A stretch of DNA of 64,000 nt from contig NZ_JADIKF010000039.1 of the NCBI RefSeq assembly GCF_016904945.1, forward strand, positions 992,001 through 1,056,000, given 5' to 3'. This document shows, piece after piece, positions 21,122-30,157 of the stretch. Source of the stretch: Dyella mobilis. GTDB lineage: Bacteria; Pseudomonadota; Gammaproteobacteria; Xanthomonadales; Rhodanobacteraceae. Position numbers and translations under genes: made by a program. Below the pieces are notes generated by a model. The model ran no database searches. It was not told the DNA's origin and saw only the letters and a list, made by a program, of their open reading frames with translations. Position 1 is the first letter of the stretch; every line of letters starts with the position of its first letter.

Positions 21122-21712
21122 TCAAGGCTGCTTGGGACAGGCGCCGAATTCTTCGCCGGGAAGCGCGACATAGCGGCCTCGTGCAGCGTTCCACACCAGC
21201 GGCGGCGGACAGAACGTTTGAAGCACGCCGGCGTTATCCACTCTCGTGGAGATCCGACCGGGCATATCGCCGTGCCAGTCGCCAAAGCTGATCGTGGTGT
21301 CGCCCGGGCCGTCGGAGAACAGCGGTTCGGGCAACGTCCCGACCGCTTTGTCGCCAGCGGTCAGCACGATGGGGTTCGGAACCGGATCCCCAGCGTCGTG
21401 CAGCAACGCACCGTTGACACCGTCCCACGGCTTGCCGTGAATGAAATACAAGTGATTGGCGGCGGCGGCCTCGTCTTCCCTCAATGCCAGGATTTTCAGC
21501 ACTTCCACGCCACGTGAATTCACAACCGGACAGATGACAGCATAAGGCGCATACGTTTTGGCGTGCTCGCCCAATAGTGCTGCAAGATTTTCAGGCAGCC
21601 CGCTTGCAGGAGCCCGACAGGTGGCAAGGTCGAGCTTTGCCGTTGGCGCCTTCGCGAATGCGGAAGGCATGGCACCCAGTCCGACCATCAACGCCAGCCA
21701 CAACCTTTTCAT
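21122..21712 (-). CDS. Exported protein of unknown function, possible partner of the upstream gene
   Basis: This 196-residue protein starts with a signal peptide (MKRLWLALMVGLGAMPSAFA). The mature part has a few cysteines and no motif I recognise; FIHGKPWDGVNGALL, SFGDWHGDMPGRIS and FCPPPLVWNAARGRYV are the most distinctive stretches. Its ATG overlaps the stop of the upstream gene (ATGA, 21712-21709), which indicates coupled translation. An exported protein translationally coupled to a possible Cys/His amidase could be a periplasmic immunity protein, but this is inference only. Confidence 0.7.
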   Translation of the reverse strand: MKRLWLALMVGLGAMPSAFAKAPTAKLDLATCRAPASGLPENLAALLGEHAKTYAPYAVICPVVNSRGVEVLKILALREDEAAAANHLYFIHGKPWDGVNGALLHDAGDPVPNPIVLTAGDKAVGTLPEPLFSDGPGDTTISFGDWHGDMPGRISTRVDNAGVLQTFCPPPLVWNAARGRYVALPGEEFGACPKQP

Positions 21713-22320
21713 GGTGCGGGCGCCTTCGTCCAGAACGTCACTTTTTGAAAGGTTTTTCGGTCGCCCCAGGGATCGAAGACTGTCTTGTCGCCATCGCTCT
21801 TGGCACCCGGCCAATCCCCTAGTGCGGTCGACATCACCAGCGGGTACTGGCCGGTATGGGGCATCACTTTGCCGCGCGCCGTGTAGCCGCCGCTGCTTTT
21901 CCATTTGCCGGGCAGCACGATCACCACGTGGCCATGTCTTGCTTCGACCAACCCACCAACGACGACCTGTCCCTGGTCGGCCAACCTTGAAGCTTCTTCG
22001 AGCGTTACCTTGCGCCAGCCACTGCCTTTGACCTCAAAAGATGCCAGCAGCTGATTGGCAAGAAGGTATTTTGCGTCCGGATCGACGAGTTGGTTGATGA
22101 CGTAATGCACCGATCCCGAACAATTGTTGGGAAAGAGCGTGTACGCCTTGTGTGCCGTCGTAAGGAGGTTTTGTACCGCTGCAGGATCGGGAGCCTTTGC
22201 CGCATTGGGATCCTGGCTCTGTGTGGCGGCGGCATTGGGGTTTTGCGCGGCGCCGGGGTTCGGCACTTGTGCCGCGGCAGGACTGGTCGGACTGCTTGCC
22301 GAACTGGCGGGCGTTGGCAT
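21709..22320 (-). CDS. Protein with NlpC/P60- or amidase-like Cys/His motifs, unknown function
   Basis: The protein has 203 residues. The first 50 are rich in Ala, Pro, Asn and Gln and show no signal peptide. The folded part has NNCSGSVHYVINQLV, a Cys in a helix-start context, and later VEARHGHVVIVLPGKW, a His on a beta strand. This spacing is typical of Cys/His peptidoglycan amidases such as NlpC/P60, CHAP and type VI Tae effectors. It is coupled by 4 bp to an exported protein. A secreted peptidoglycan amidase effector is possible; the catalytic assignment is by eye only. Confidence 0.55.
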   Translation of the reverse strand: MPTPASSASSPTSPAAAQVPNPGAAQNPNAAATQSQDPNAAKAPDPAAVQNLLTTAHKAYTLFPNNCSGSVHYVINQLVDPDAKYLLANQLLASFEVKGSGWRKVTLEEASRLADQGQVVVGGLVEARHGHVVIVLPGKWKSSGGYTARGKVMPHTGQYPLVMSTALGDWPGAKSDGDKTVFDPWGDRKTFQKVTFWTKAPAP

Positions 22321-22470
22321 GGCGTCAATACTTCCCTGTGACGTTGACGATGATAGGCCGGATTGTGGCCGTCATCGTGTGGCGTGCCATCCGGCAAGTC
22401 AAGTTGTCACGATGCTGGGCGGCAGCGTCGCTCCGGCCGCCAGGAAGGCGGCCGGACACGAGCTTTTCCA

Positions 22471-23196
22471 TCAACGGGCGTCGCCGCCATCCATGGTCTG
22501 CGATGGATGATCCGGCAAGCCCAGTGCATGCCGCAATTCCAACCGTGCCGCCTCGTAATCCTGACGCCAGCTCGCATCTTGCATGATGTCGGCCGCAATC
22601 ACCGTGCCGGCAAGACGGCCTGCTTCGATATCGGTGGGAAAATGCGCGCCCATCACGATGCGGTGTTCGGCATATTCATCCGCACGAGCAAAAATCGCCG
22701 CACGTTTTTCCGGCAGCATGTTCGCCAGCAGAACCGCCGTGGTGTAGCCAAAGGTGGCGTGACCGCTGGGATAGCTCCAGTCGTTGGCCTTTTCCTTTGC
22801 CAGCGGGTGAACCTGATCGGATACCTCGGCCGGACGCGGGTGATGCCAGAACGTCTTGGCTTCCTTCACGGCTTGCTTGTCCAGCGCCGTCGTGCGTGCG
22901 AAAAACGCGGCCGTTTTCGGCAGCATTTTGGCCTGCAAGCCCGGCCCCAGCGTATCGGTAAAACGGAACACCGATCGCTCGGCGTCCGCCTTTGCCGCTG
23001 CCGCTTCGGCATCCGTACGCGTTTGTTGCATGGCCAGCACGACCTCCAGGTCGTGCTGAGCCGCAGTCGAACCTGCTGCCGGCGGAGGCGGCAGCAGGTT
23101 CGACAGTTCGACGGTGGCGTGACTGGCGTCACCGTCGTCGGCCAGTGCGGTCTGGCCGATCAGGAGCATCGACAACAACAATGCGCAGCGTTTCAT
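22471..23196 (-). CDS. Class A bacterial acid phosphatase (PAP2 family), periplasmic
   Basis: The 241 residues include a signal peptide (MKRCALLLSMLLIGQTALA). All three motifs of the vanadate-dependent/PAP2 phosphatase core are present: KTFWHHPRP (KX6RP), YPSGH, and HRIVMGAHFPTD (RX5HX3D). Members remove phosphate from phosphomonoesters in the periplasm. Its ATG overlaps the stop of the upstream TonB receptor by one base (TGATG), so the two are translationally coupled and probably act on the same substrate. Confidence 0.92.
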   Translation of the reverse strand: MKRCALLLSMLLIGQTALADDGDASHATVELSNLLPPPPAAGSTAAQHDLEVVLAMQQTRTDAEAAAAKADAERSVFRFTDTLGPGLQAKMLPKTAAFFARTTALDKQAVKEAKTFWHHPRPAEVSDQVHPLAKEKANDWSYPSGHATFGYTTAVLLANMLPEKRAAIFARADEYAEHRIVMGAHFPTDIEAGRLAGTVIAADIMQDASWRQDYEAARLELRHALGLPDHPSQTMDGGDAR

Positions 23197-25472
23197 CAGA
23201 ACAGGTCGGCCGAAACGGTGAAGTTGAAGTTGCGCGCCGGAATAGTGAAGAACAGCGGCGTGCCGTCGGCAGCCGTGGTACCGGCCAGGGCGTTGATGTG
23301 TGTGTTGTTGAACAGGTTGTTGAGCTGGAAGCCGATCTTCAGGTCCTTCACGTTAGTGATGTGCGGATCGAACTTCCAACTGGCGGTGAAGTTGGTGATC
23401 GCATAGCCGCCGATCGGCGTGTCATCGTTGCTGTTGGCGGTGTAGTAGGTCTTGCCCACGAACTTGTCCATCAGCGAGGCATAGATCGAACCGTTGCTGT
23501 AGATGAAGCCCACGGCAGCGGTCTTGTGCGGTGTGTTCGGGTTCCAGGTGTTGCTTTCGGTCTGGATCGCGCGGTTCAGCGAGCCGTTGGCGTACGCGCT
23601 GAAGCCCGCGCCCAGCATGTAGGTGCCTTCCAGCTCGACGCCTTTGTAATGCACGCCGCCGCCGTTGTAGAAGTAGGTGTTGCCACCGTGCTTCTCGCTC
23701 TGGATGAAGTTGTTGAAGTCGATCTTGTAGACGTCGCCCGACACGCTCAGGCGGTCGCTGCTCCAGGTCGTGCCCAGCTGGATGTTGGTGGTCTTCTCCG
23801 GCTCAAGCGCGCTGTCGGAGATCGAAGGGTTGGTCACGTAGAACAGGTTGAGGTTCGGGGCCAGGAAGCCCTTGGCCCACTGCGCATACGCCGTCCAGTT
23901 GGAGGTGAAGGCATAGTGGAACGAAGCCGAGGGCAGGGTAGCATTCCATTCCTTGGAATAATCCAGCGGCGTACCGGTCTTCTGGTTGTACAGCGAATCG
24001 ATGTTGCGCTGGAAATCCTCATACTTCACGCCGCCGATCAGGTAGGCCTGGTCGGTGATGTTCCACTGGTATTCCACGAATGGCTGCAGGGTGCGCAGCG
24101 AATCGGTCATGAAACGGTCGACCGGGCTGTCGCTGCCCTTGGTCGGCTGGCCGGTCGTATTGATGGCGGGCTCGTCCAGCGTATCGTCGAACTCGTATTC
24201 CCAACGCAGGTTGTCCTGGTCGTCGAACCACATGCCGGTACGCAGTTCGCCCGGGCCCAGCTCCTTGCTTACGCGCAGGATGTCGCCCCACGAGCGATAC
24301 CAGTTGCGCATGTGCTGCGCCGGCACGTCGTTCGGATCCTGGCAATCGTTGCCCTTGCCGTTGCAGAAGGTGCCGTTGGGCGTTTCGCCGTTCGGGTCCA
24401 GGCCGTTGAAACCGAAATGGTTGTAGGCGTAGGTGTAGCCCTTGTTGTCGATCGTCCAGCCGTCGAATTCCGAGTGCAGGCCGACGTAACCCATGTACGT
24501 GGTGATCTGGTCGTTGGTGTAGCGGTAGTAATCCTGGCTGGTCGGATCGTTGTTCAGGCCGTAGTTCGGGCCGTACTCGGCGATCTCTTCCTTGGTGGCG
24601 CCAAAGGGCACGTACTGCTTGATCTTGTTCCACATGCCGCCGAAGGTCAGCGTGGTGTTGTCACCTAGCGGCTGCACGATCTTGGCGAACACGTTCTGGC
24701 GCTGCTGGCCGGCGTAGGTCAGGTAACCGTCCGATGAACTGTTCTGCACGTTCACCACCGCGCTGGTGCCGCTGCTGTTGAGGCTGCCGGTGTCGATGCG
24801 GGCGCCTTCCACTGCGGTTTCCCAGCTGCCGAAGCTGATGTACGGACGGATGTTGAACTGGCTGGTCGGATTGATCGATTCCACCGACACCGTGCCGCCG
24901 AAGGTGGCATCGCCCAGCGTGCCTGCCGTACCCGGGCCGCGATCGACCGTCACGCTGCTGGTGTCCTGGTTGGTGAAATAGGACGTGGAGTGATGCGTGA
25001 AGTCGTTGGAGTCGCCCCACGGAATGCCGTCGAAGGTGACGTTGTACTGGCCGTCCTGGAAGCCGCGGATCGAGGCCACCGAGGTTTCCATCAGGCCCGA
25101 ACCGTTCGGCGCGATGGTGTAGACGCTCGGCGAGATCGCGATGGCGTCGGTGTAGTCGCCGGTCGGTGGAATGTTTTCCTGGATGAAGGTGCTGCCGATG
25201 ATCGACTGCGGCTCCGTCGCCACGGTGGAACCCTGGGTGGGAGCAATGGTGCTCACCGCCGAATTGGCCGTCACCTGCATGCCGGCGAGGGTTTTCGCGT
25301 TCTGGGACGAGGTGCCGTCATTGGTGTCGCCGCTGGCGCTCGGGCCAGTGGCGGCGGGGCCGCCGTTGTTGGTCGCATCCTGCGCGGAAACCGGGGTTGC
25401 AATGGCCATGGCCAGGCATAGAGCTAGATAGGCCGGCGGGCAGCGGTACAGCGCACGTGTCGATCGGTTCAT
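23196..25472 (-). CDS. TonB-dependent receptor, operon with acid phosphatase
   Basis: This 758-residue protein has a signal peptide (YLALCLAMAIATPVSAQ) and a low-complexity Gly/Asn/Thr linker. The plug domain (LAGMQVTANSAVSTIAPTQG, PSVYTIAPNGSG, VASIRGFQDGQYNVTFDGIP) precedes a barrel ending in NFTVSADLF with terminal Phe. The start at 25472 gives a normal signal peptide. Coupling to a periplasmic phosphatase suggests uptake of a phosphorylated organic ligand or of its dephosphorylated product. Similar receptor-phosphatase pairs are known in Xanthomonadales, but the ligand is not evident. Confidence 0.92.
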   Translation of the reverse strand: MNRSTRALYRCPPAYLALCLAMAIATPVSAQDATNNGGPAATGPSASGDTNDGTSSQNAKTLAGMQVTANSAVSTIAPTQGSTVATEPQSIIGSTFIQENIPPTGDYTDAIAISPSVYTIAPNGSGLMETSVASIRGFQDGQYNVTFDGIPWGDSNDFTHHSTSYFTNQDTSSVTVDRGPGTAGTLGDATFGGTVSVESINPTSQFNIRPYISFGSWETAVEGARIDTGSLNSSGTSAVVNVQNSSSDGYLTYAGQQRQNVFAKIVQPLGDNTTLTFGGMWNKIKQYVPFGATKEEIAEYGPNYGLNNDPTSQDYYRYTNDQITTYMGYVGLHSEFDGWTIDNKGYTYAYNHFGFNGLDPNGETPNGTFCNGKGNDCQDPNDVPAQHMRNWYRSWGDILRVSKELGPGELRTGMWFDDQDNLRWEYEFDDTLDEPAINTTGQPTKGSDSPVDRFMTDSLRTLQPFVEYQWNITDQAYLIGGVKYEDFQRNIDSLYNQKTGTPLDYSKEWNATLPSASFHYAFTSNWTAYAQWAKGFLAPNLNLFYVTNPSISDSALEPEKTTNIQLGTTWSSDRLSVSGDVYKIDFNNFIQSEKHGGNTYFYNGGGVHYKGVELEGTYMLGAGFSAYANGSLNRAIQTESNTWNPNTPHKTAAVGFIYSNGSIYASLMDKFVGKTYYTANSNDDTPIGGYAITNFTASWKFDPHITNVKDLKIGFQLNNLFNNTHINALAGTTAADGTPLFFTIPARNFNFTVSADLF

Positions 25473-25798
25473 TGCTTTTTTTCCGGTGTTGGCGGGGTGT
25501 AGAAAGGCCGACACCGTAGGGACGTCACGTGACACTTAGATAACAAATAAATTAAAAAGGCATTTTCTTTTGTAAGAAAGAAAATATGCTAAGCCTGCCC
25601 TAAGATTTGAATTAATGCTGTAATGAAAAGCACGTCTTTTGATTATTAATTGAGCAACATAAGCTTGCTCTAAGAAATGCTGAATTAGCCTAATGCGGGA
25701 TTTAAAAAGATAATAATCACAGTCCGCCCCGGGCCGCAAGGCGTCGGCCACTTCGTGCGCAAACGCGAGCCGCGCATCGGATGCCCTATCATCTGTTG
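25473..25798. other. AT-rich regulatory region upstream of the TonB receptor
   Basis: The stretch 25540-25710 is strikingly AT-rich compared with its surroundings and lies between divergent genes. It probably carries the receptor promoter and its control sites. I looked for a Pho box because the operon contains a phosphatase and found only a weak half-match (CTGTAATGAAA at 25618). The short open frames here have no recognisable product. Confidence 0.45.
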
Positions 25799-27133
25799 AT
25801 GGATCGACAGCATCACACCACCGAACTGTTCGCAACCGACTCGGACGAACTCAAGCCACTGGCCGAACGCATGCGTCCGCGCGATCTGCAGGAGATCGTC
25901 GGCCAGCAGCGCCTGCTGGCCCCAGGCAAGGCGCTGCGCCGCGCGCTGGAATCGGGAAAGATCCACTCCATGGTGTTGTGGGGGCCGCCCGGCTGCGGCA
26001 AGACCACCCTTGCTCTGCTGGTGGCGCGTTACGCCGAGGCGGATTTTAGCGCCATTTCGGCCGTGCTTTCAGGCTTGCCCGAAGTGCGCAAGGCGCTGGC
26101 GGAAGCAGAAGCCAATTTTGCCCAGGGCCGACGCACCGTGCTGTTCGTCGATGAGGTGCACCGTTTCAACAAGGCGCAGCAGGATGCGTTTCTGCCGCAC
26201 ATCGAGCGCGGCGTGATCATCTTCGTCGGCGCCACTACCGAAAACCCATCCTTCGAACTCAACTCCGCCTTGCTTTCGCGTTGCCGCGTGCACGTGCTGG
26301 ACGCGGTGTCGCCCGAGGACATCGCCGCGGCCCTGCGCAGGGCGCTGGATGACGAGCAACGCGGCCTCGGTGCATTGAATCTCGACGTGGCCGAATCGGC
26401 GCTGCAACTGATCGCACGCGCCGCAGATGGCGACGTGCGCCGTGCCCTGACCCTGCTGGAAATAGCCGCCGAACTGGCCGAGGACGGCGTCATCGACGAC
26501 GGGACGCTGGAACAGGTGCTGGCCGATCGCACGCGCCGTTTCGACAAAGGCGGCGAGCAGTTCTACGACCAGATCTCGGCCCTGCACAAATCCGTGCGCT
26601 CATCCGATCCCGATGCCGCCGTGTACTGGCTGGCGCGCATGCTCGACGGCGGCTGCGATCCGCTCTACCTCGCGCGCCGGCTCACCCGCATGGCAGTTGA
26701 GGATGTCGGCCTGGCCGAACCGCGCGCCTGGCGCATGGCGCTGGACGCCTGGGATACCTACGAACGCCTAGGCAGCCCCGAAGGCGAACTGGGCTTGGCG
26801 CAATTGGCGATCTGGCTGGCCATCGCGCCCAAGAGCAACGCTGCCTACGTGGCCTACAAGCAGGCTCGCGCCCTGGTCGGCGAAACGGGCACGCTCGAAG
26901 TGCCGATGCACTTGCGCAATGCACCTACCCGGCTGATGAAAGGCTTGGGCTATGGCAAAGGCTATCAATACGACCACGATGCCGAAGGCGGCGTGGCGCT
27001 CGGCCAGCAATGCTTGCCGGAAGGCTTGGAAGGCACGGAGTTCTACCAACCGGTGGAGCGCGGCCTGGAGCTGAAATTGCGCGAGAAGCTGCTGGCGTTG
27101 CGCGAGGCGCGCAAGCAGGCGCGAGGGAAATAG
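25799..27133 (+). CDS. rarA: Replication-associated recombination protein A (AAA+ ATPase)
   Basis: About 444 residues, with Walker A LWGPPGCGKTTLALL, Walker B VLFVDEVHRFNKAQQDAFLPH, sensor 1 GATTENPSFELNSALLSRCR and the C-terminal MgsA tetramerisation domain (RMAVEDVGLAEPRAW, YLRxGYEYEHD-like GYQYDHDAEGGVA). It acts on stalled replication forks together with the clamp and SSB. ATG 25799 and the in-frame ATG 25781 are both possible starts, and neither has a clear ribosome binding site. Confidence 0.95.
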   Translation: MDRQHHTTELFATDSDELKPLAERMRPRDLQEIVGQQRLLAPGKALRRALESGKIHSMVLWGPPGCGKTTLALLVARYAEADFSAISAVLSGLPEVRKALAEAEANFAQGRRTVLFVDEVHRFNKAQQDAFLPHIERGVIIFVGATTENPSFELNSALLSRCRVHVLDAVSPEDIAAALRRALDDEQRGLGALNLDVAESALQLIARAADGDVRRALTLLEIAAELAEDGVIDDGTLEQVLADRTRRFDKGGEQFYDQISALHKSVRSSDPDAAVYWLARMLDGGCDPLYLARRLTRMAVEDVGLAEPRAWRMALDAWDTYERLGSPEGELGLAQLAIWLAIAPKSNAAYVAYKQARALVGETGTLEVPMHLRNAPTRLMKGLGYGKGYQYDHDAEGGVALGQQCLPEGLEGTEFYQPVERGLELKLREKLLALREARKQARGK

Positions 27134-27138
27134 CCAGT

Positions 27139-27222
27139 AGGTTGGGTTACCCCGGACTTGATCCGGGGTAACCCAACGGCGCCTCGCGACATCGTTGGGT
27201 TACGCTGCGCTAACCCAACCTA
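27139..27222. repeat. Dispersed palindromic repeats, copy 2 and a second palindrome
   Basis: From 27140 the same element as at 16648 appears, here as a near-perfect hairpin in which GGGTTACCCCGG pairs with CCGGGGTAACCC around ACTTGAT. About 20 bp further a second palindrome follows: GTTGGGTTACGCTGCG opposite CGCTAACCCAACC. These are intergenic REP-like elements between rarA and the next gene. Confidence 0.7.
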
Positions 27223-27274
27223 CGGGGCTGCTTTCCATCAGGAATTCGGCTTCTTTCCGGAATGAAACCGCGCG

Positions 27275-27787
27275 ATGAAAATTGCCCTCAGCTTGTTTCC
27301 TCTGGCGGTATGCGCAGCGCGTGACGCCGTGTCTTTTCACGAGCGCCTGCTTCAAAGTGAGACGCTGAAAAAACGCGCCGATTACGAGGAATACCTTTCG
27401 CAATTGGCGGTGTTTCTGGACGAGATCGTGCACGCATACCGGAAGACCGAAGCGAGCCTGGGTCTCCCATTGAACCGCTTCTTCGAGTCGGATATTCCGA
27501 TCATGGCCTATCCGCGACAGGCGGAAAATGGGGGCGGGCAGGGGCGGCAAGACGGCGTCGAGATTTCCGACCCTCATTCGCTGCTCATGGTTTCTTCGGT
27601 GCGCGATGCGATGTTGTACCGTGAGAGTCTCCTGCGGAACGAAGCCCCCCCTGAGGTACTCCGCAACCAAACGGAATACTTGGCGCACCTCGCCAGACTC
27701 CTCGACTCGATCAAAGCGGAATACCGGAAGGTCGAGTCGCGGGTAGGCGTTCCGCTAGCGAGGCTGCTGCATCAGGAAAGCCGCTAG
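27275..27787 (+). CDS. Hypothetical protein made of two internal repeats
   Basis: The protein has 170 residues and no known domain. Residues about 16-71 (RDAVSFHERLLQSE..., YEEYLSQLAVFLDEIVHAYR, LGLPLNRFF) are repeated at about 109-166 (RDAMLYRESLLRNE..., QTEYLAHLARLLDSIKAEYR, VGVPLARLL). Each copy is predicted to be mostly helical. The linker GGGQGRQDG joins them. The protein therefore arose by tandem duplication of a helical unit of about 57 residues. No function can be assigned. Confidence 0.65.
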   Translation: MKIALSLFPLAVCAARDAVSFHERLLQSETLKKRADYEEYLSQLAVFLDEIVHAYRKTEASLGLPLNRFFESDIPIMAYPRQAENGGGQGRQDGVEISDPHSLLMVSSVRDAMLYRESLLRNEAPPEVLRNQTEYLAHLARLLDSIKAEYRKVESRVGVPLARLLHQESR

Positions 27788-27916
27788 CTCGGCCGGCTCG
27801 CGGGCCACGTGAGCGAGCAAACCCGGTGGGTGAGGAGGGCAGCCAAGTCTCGCCGAAAGCCCGCCCGGCCTGGGTCAGGGCGCCGCGTTGCGACCGTGCG
27901 GCCCCGGCAGCGATAA

Positions 27917-29604
<1,688 letters not shown>

Positions 29605-29660
29605 TAGGATTGGCGCCCTTGCAAGGCCGGCTGGGTGCGAAACCGGCAGGCATACAATTC

Positions 29661-29982
29661 GGAGAGATGGCCGAGCGGTTTAAGGCAGCAGTCTTGACGC
29701 GAAGGCAGGAAGCCGAAGCGAACATCGGCGAAGCCGATGGCCCCGAAGGGGCGGAGGGCAGGATGCCCGGAGTCAAACTGCCGTAGAGGTGCGCAAAGCG
29801 CACCTGCTCGAAAAGTAAAACGGAGAGATGGCCGAGTGGTTTAAGGCAGCAGTCTTGACGCGAAGGCAGGAAGCCGAAGCGAACATCGGCGAAGCCGATG
29901 GCCCCGAAGGGGCGGAGGGCAGGATGCCCGGAGTCAAACTGCCGTAGAGGTGCGCAAAGCGCACCTGCTCGAAAAGTAAAAC
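29661..29982 (+). repeat. Two tandem 161-bp units carrying the 5' half of tRNA-Ser with a hairpin cassette
   Basis: Units start at 29661 and 29822 and differ by a single base in the D-loop. The functional tRNA starts exactly one period later, at 29983. In each unit the first 37 bases equal the tRNA from GGAGAGA through the anticodon A36. A 77-base insert follows (29698-29774 in unit 1), then AAACTGCCGTAG, which is the 3' side of the anticodon stem, then a private arm GGTGCGC-AAA-GCGCACC. The insert contains three perfect small hairpins: ATCGGC-GAA-GCCGAT, GCCCC-GAA-GGGGC and GGGCA-GGA-TGCCC. The T-arm and 3' acceptor strand are missing, so the units are tRNA pseudogenes. A promoter-like TACAAT occurs only before unit 1 (29653). 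Confidence 0.85.
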
Positions 29983-30072
29983 GGAGAGATGGCCGAGTGG
30001 TTTAAGGCAGCAGTCTTGAAAACTGCCGTAGGTGTAAGCCTACCGTGGGTTCGAATCCCACTCTCTCCGCCA
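29983..30072 (+). tRNA. tRNA-Ser (UGA anticodon)
   Basis: The 90-nt gene has a complete cloverleaf. The acceptor GGAGAGA pairs with TCTCTCC at 30062-30068, followed by G and an encoded CCA. The anticodon stem GCAGT/ACTGC has loop CTTGAAA, giving anticodon TGA. A long variable arm typical of serine tRNAs and a T-arm GTGGG-TTCGAAT-CCCAC are present. Its 3' end is the integration site of the island that follows. Confidence 0.97.
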
Positions 30073-30078
30073 GATACG

Positions 30079-30107
30079 CAAAGGCCCTGTTTTTACAGGG
30101 CTTTTTG
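30079..30107 (+). terminator. Rho-independent terminator after tRNA-Ser
   Basis: GCCCTG (30084-30089) pairs with CAGGGC (30096-30101) over TTTTTA and is followed by TTTTT. It is the first sequence of the island side, so the island seems to bring a replacement terminator for the tRNA. Confidence 0.85.
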
Positions 30108-30157
30108 TTGTACGGAGAAAGTCCAGTCAGTCCACATATCGCTCCACAAGGAACGGT

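Noticed and set aside
25536..25835. 99-codon reverse-strand open frame
   Set aside because: It spans an AT-rich control region and the start of rarA and shows no protein-like conservation pattern.
29698..29774. Group I intron in the tRNA anticodon loop
   Set aside because: The insert is only 77 nt, has no intron core, and the tRNA downstream of it is incomplete.
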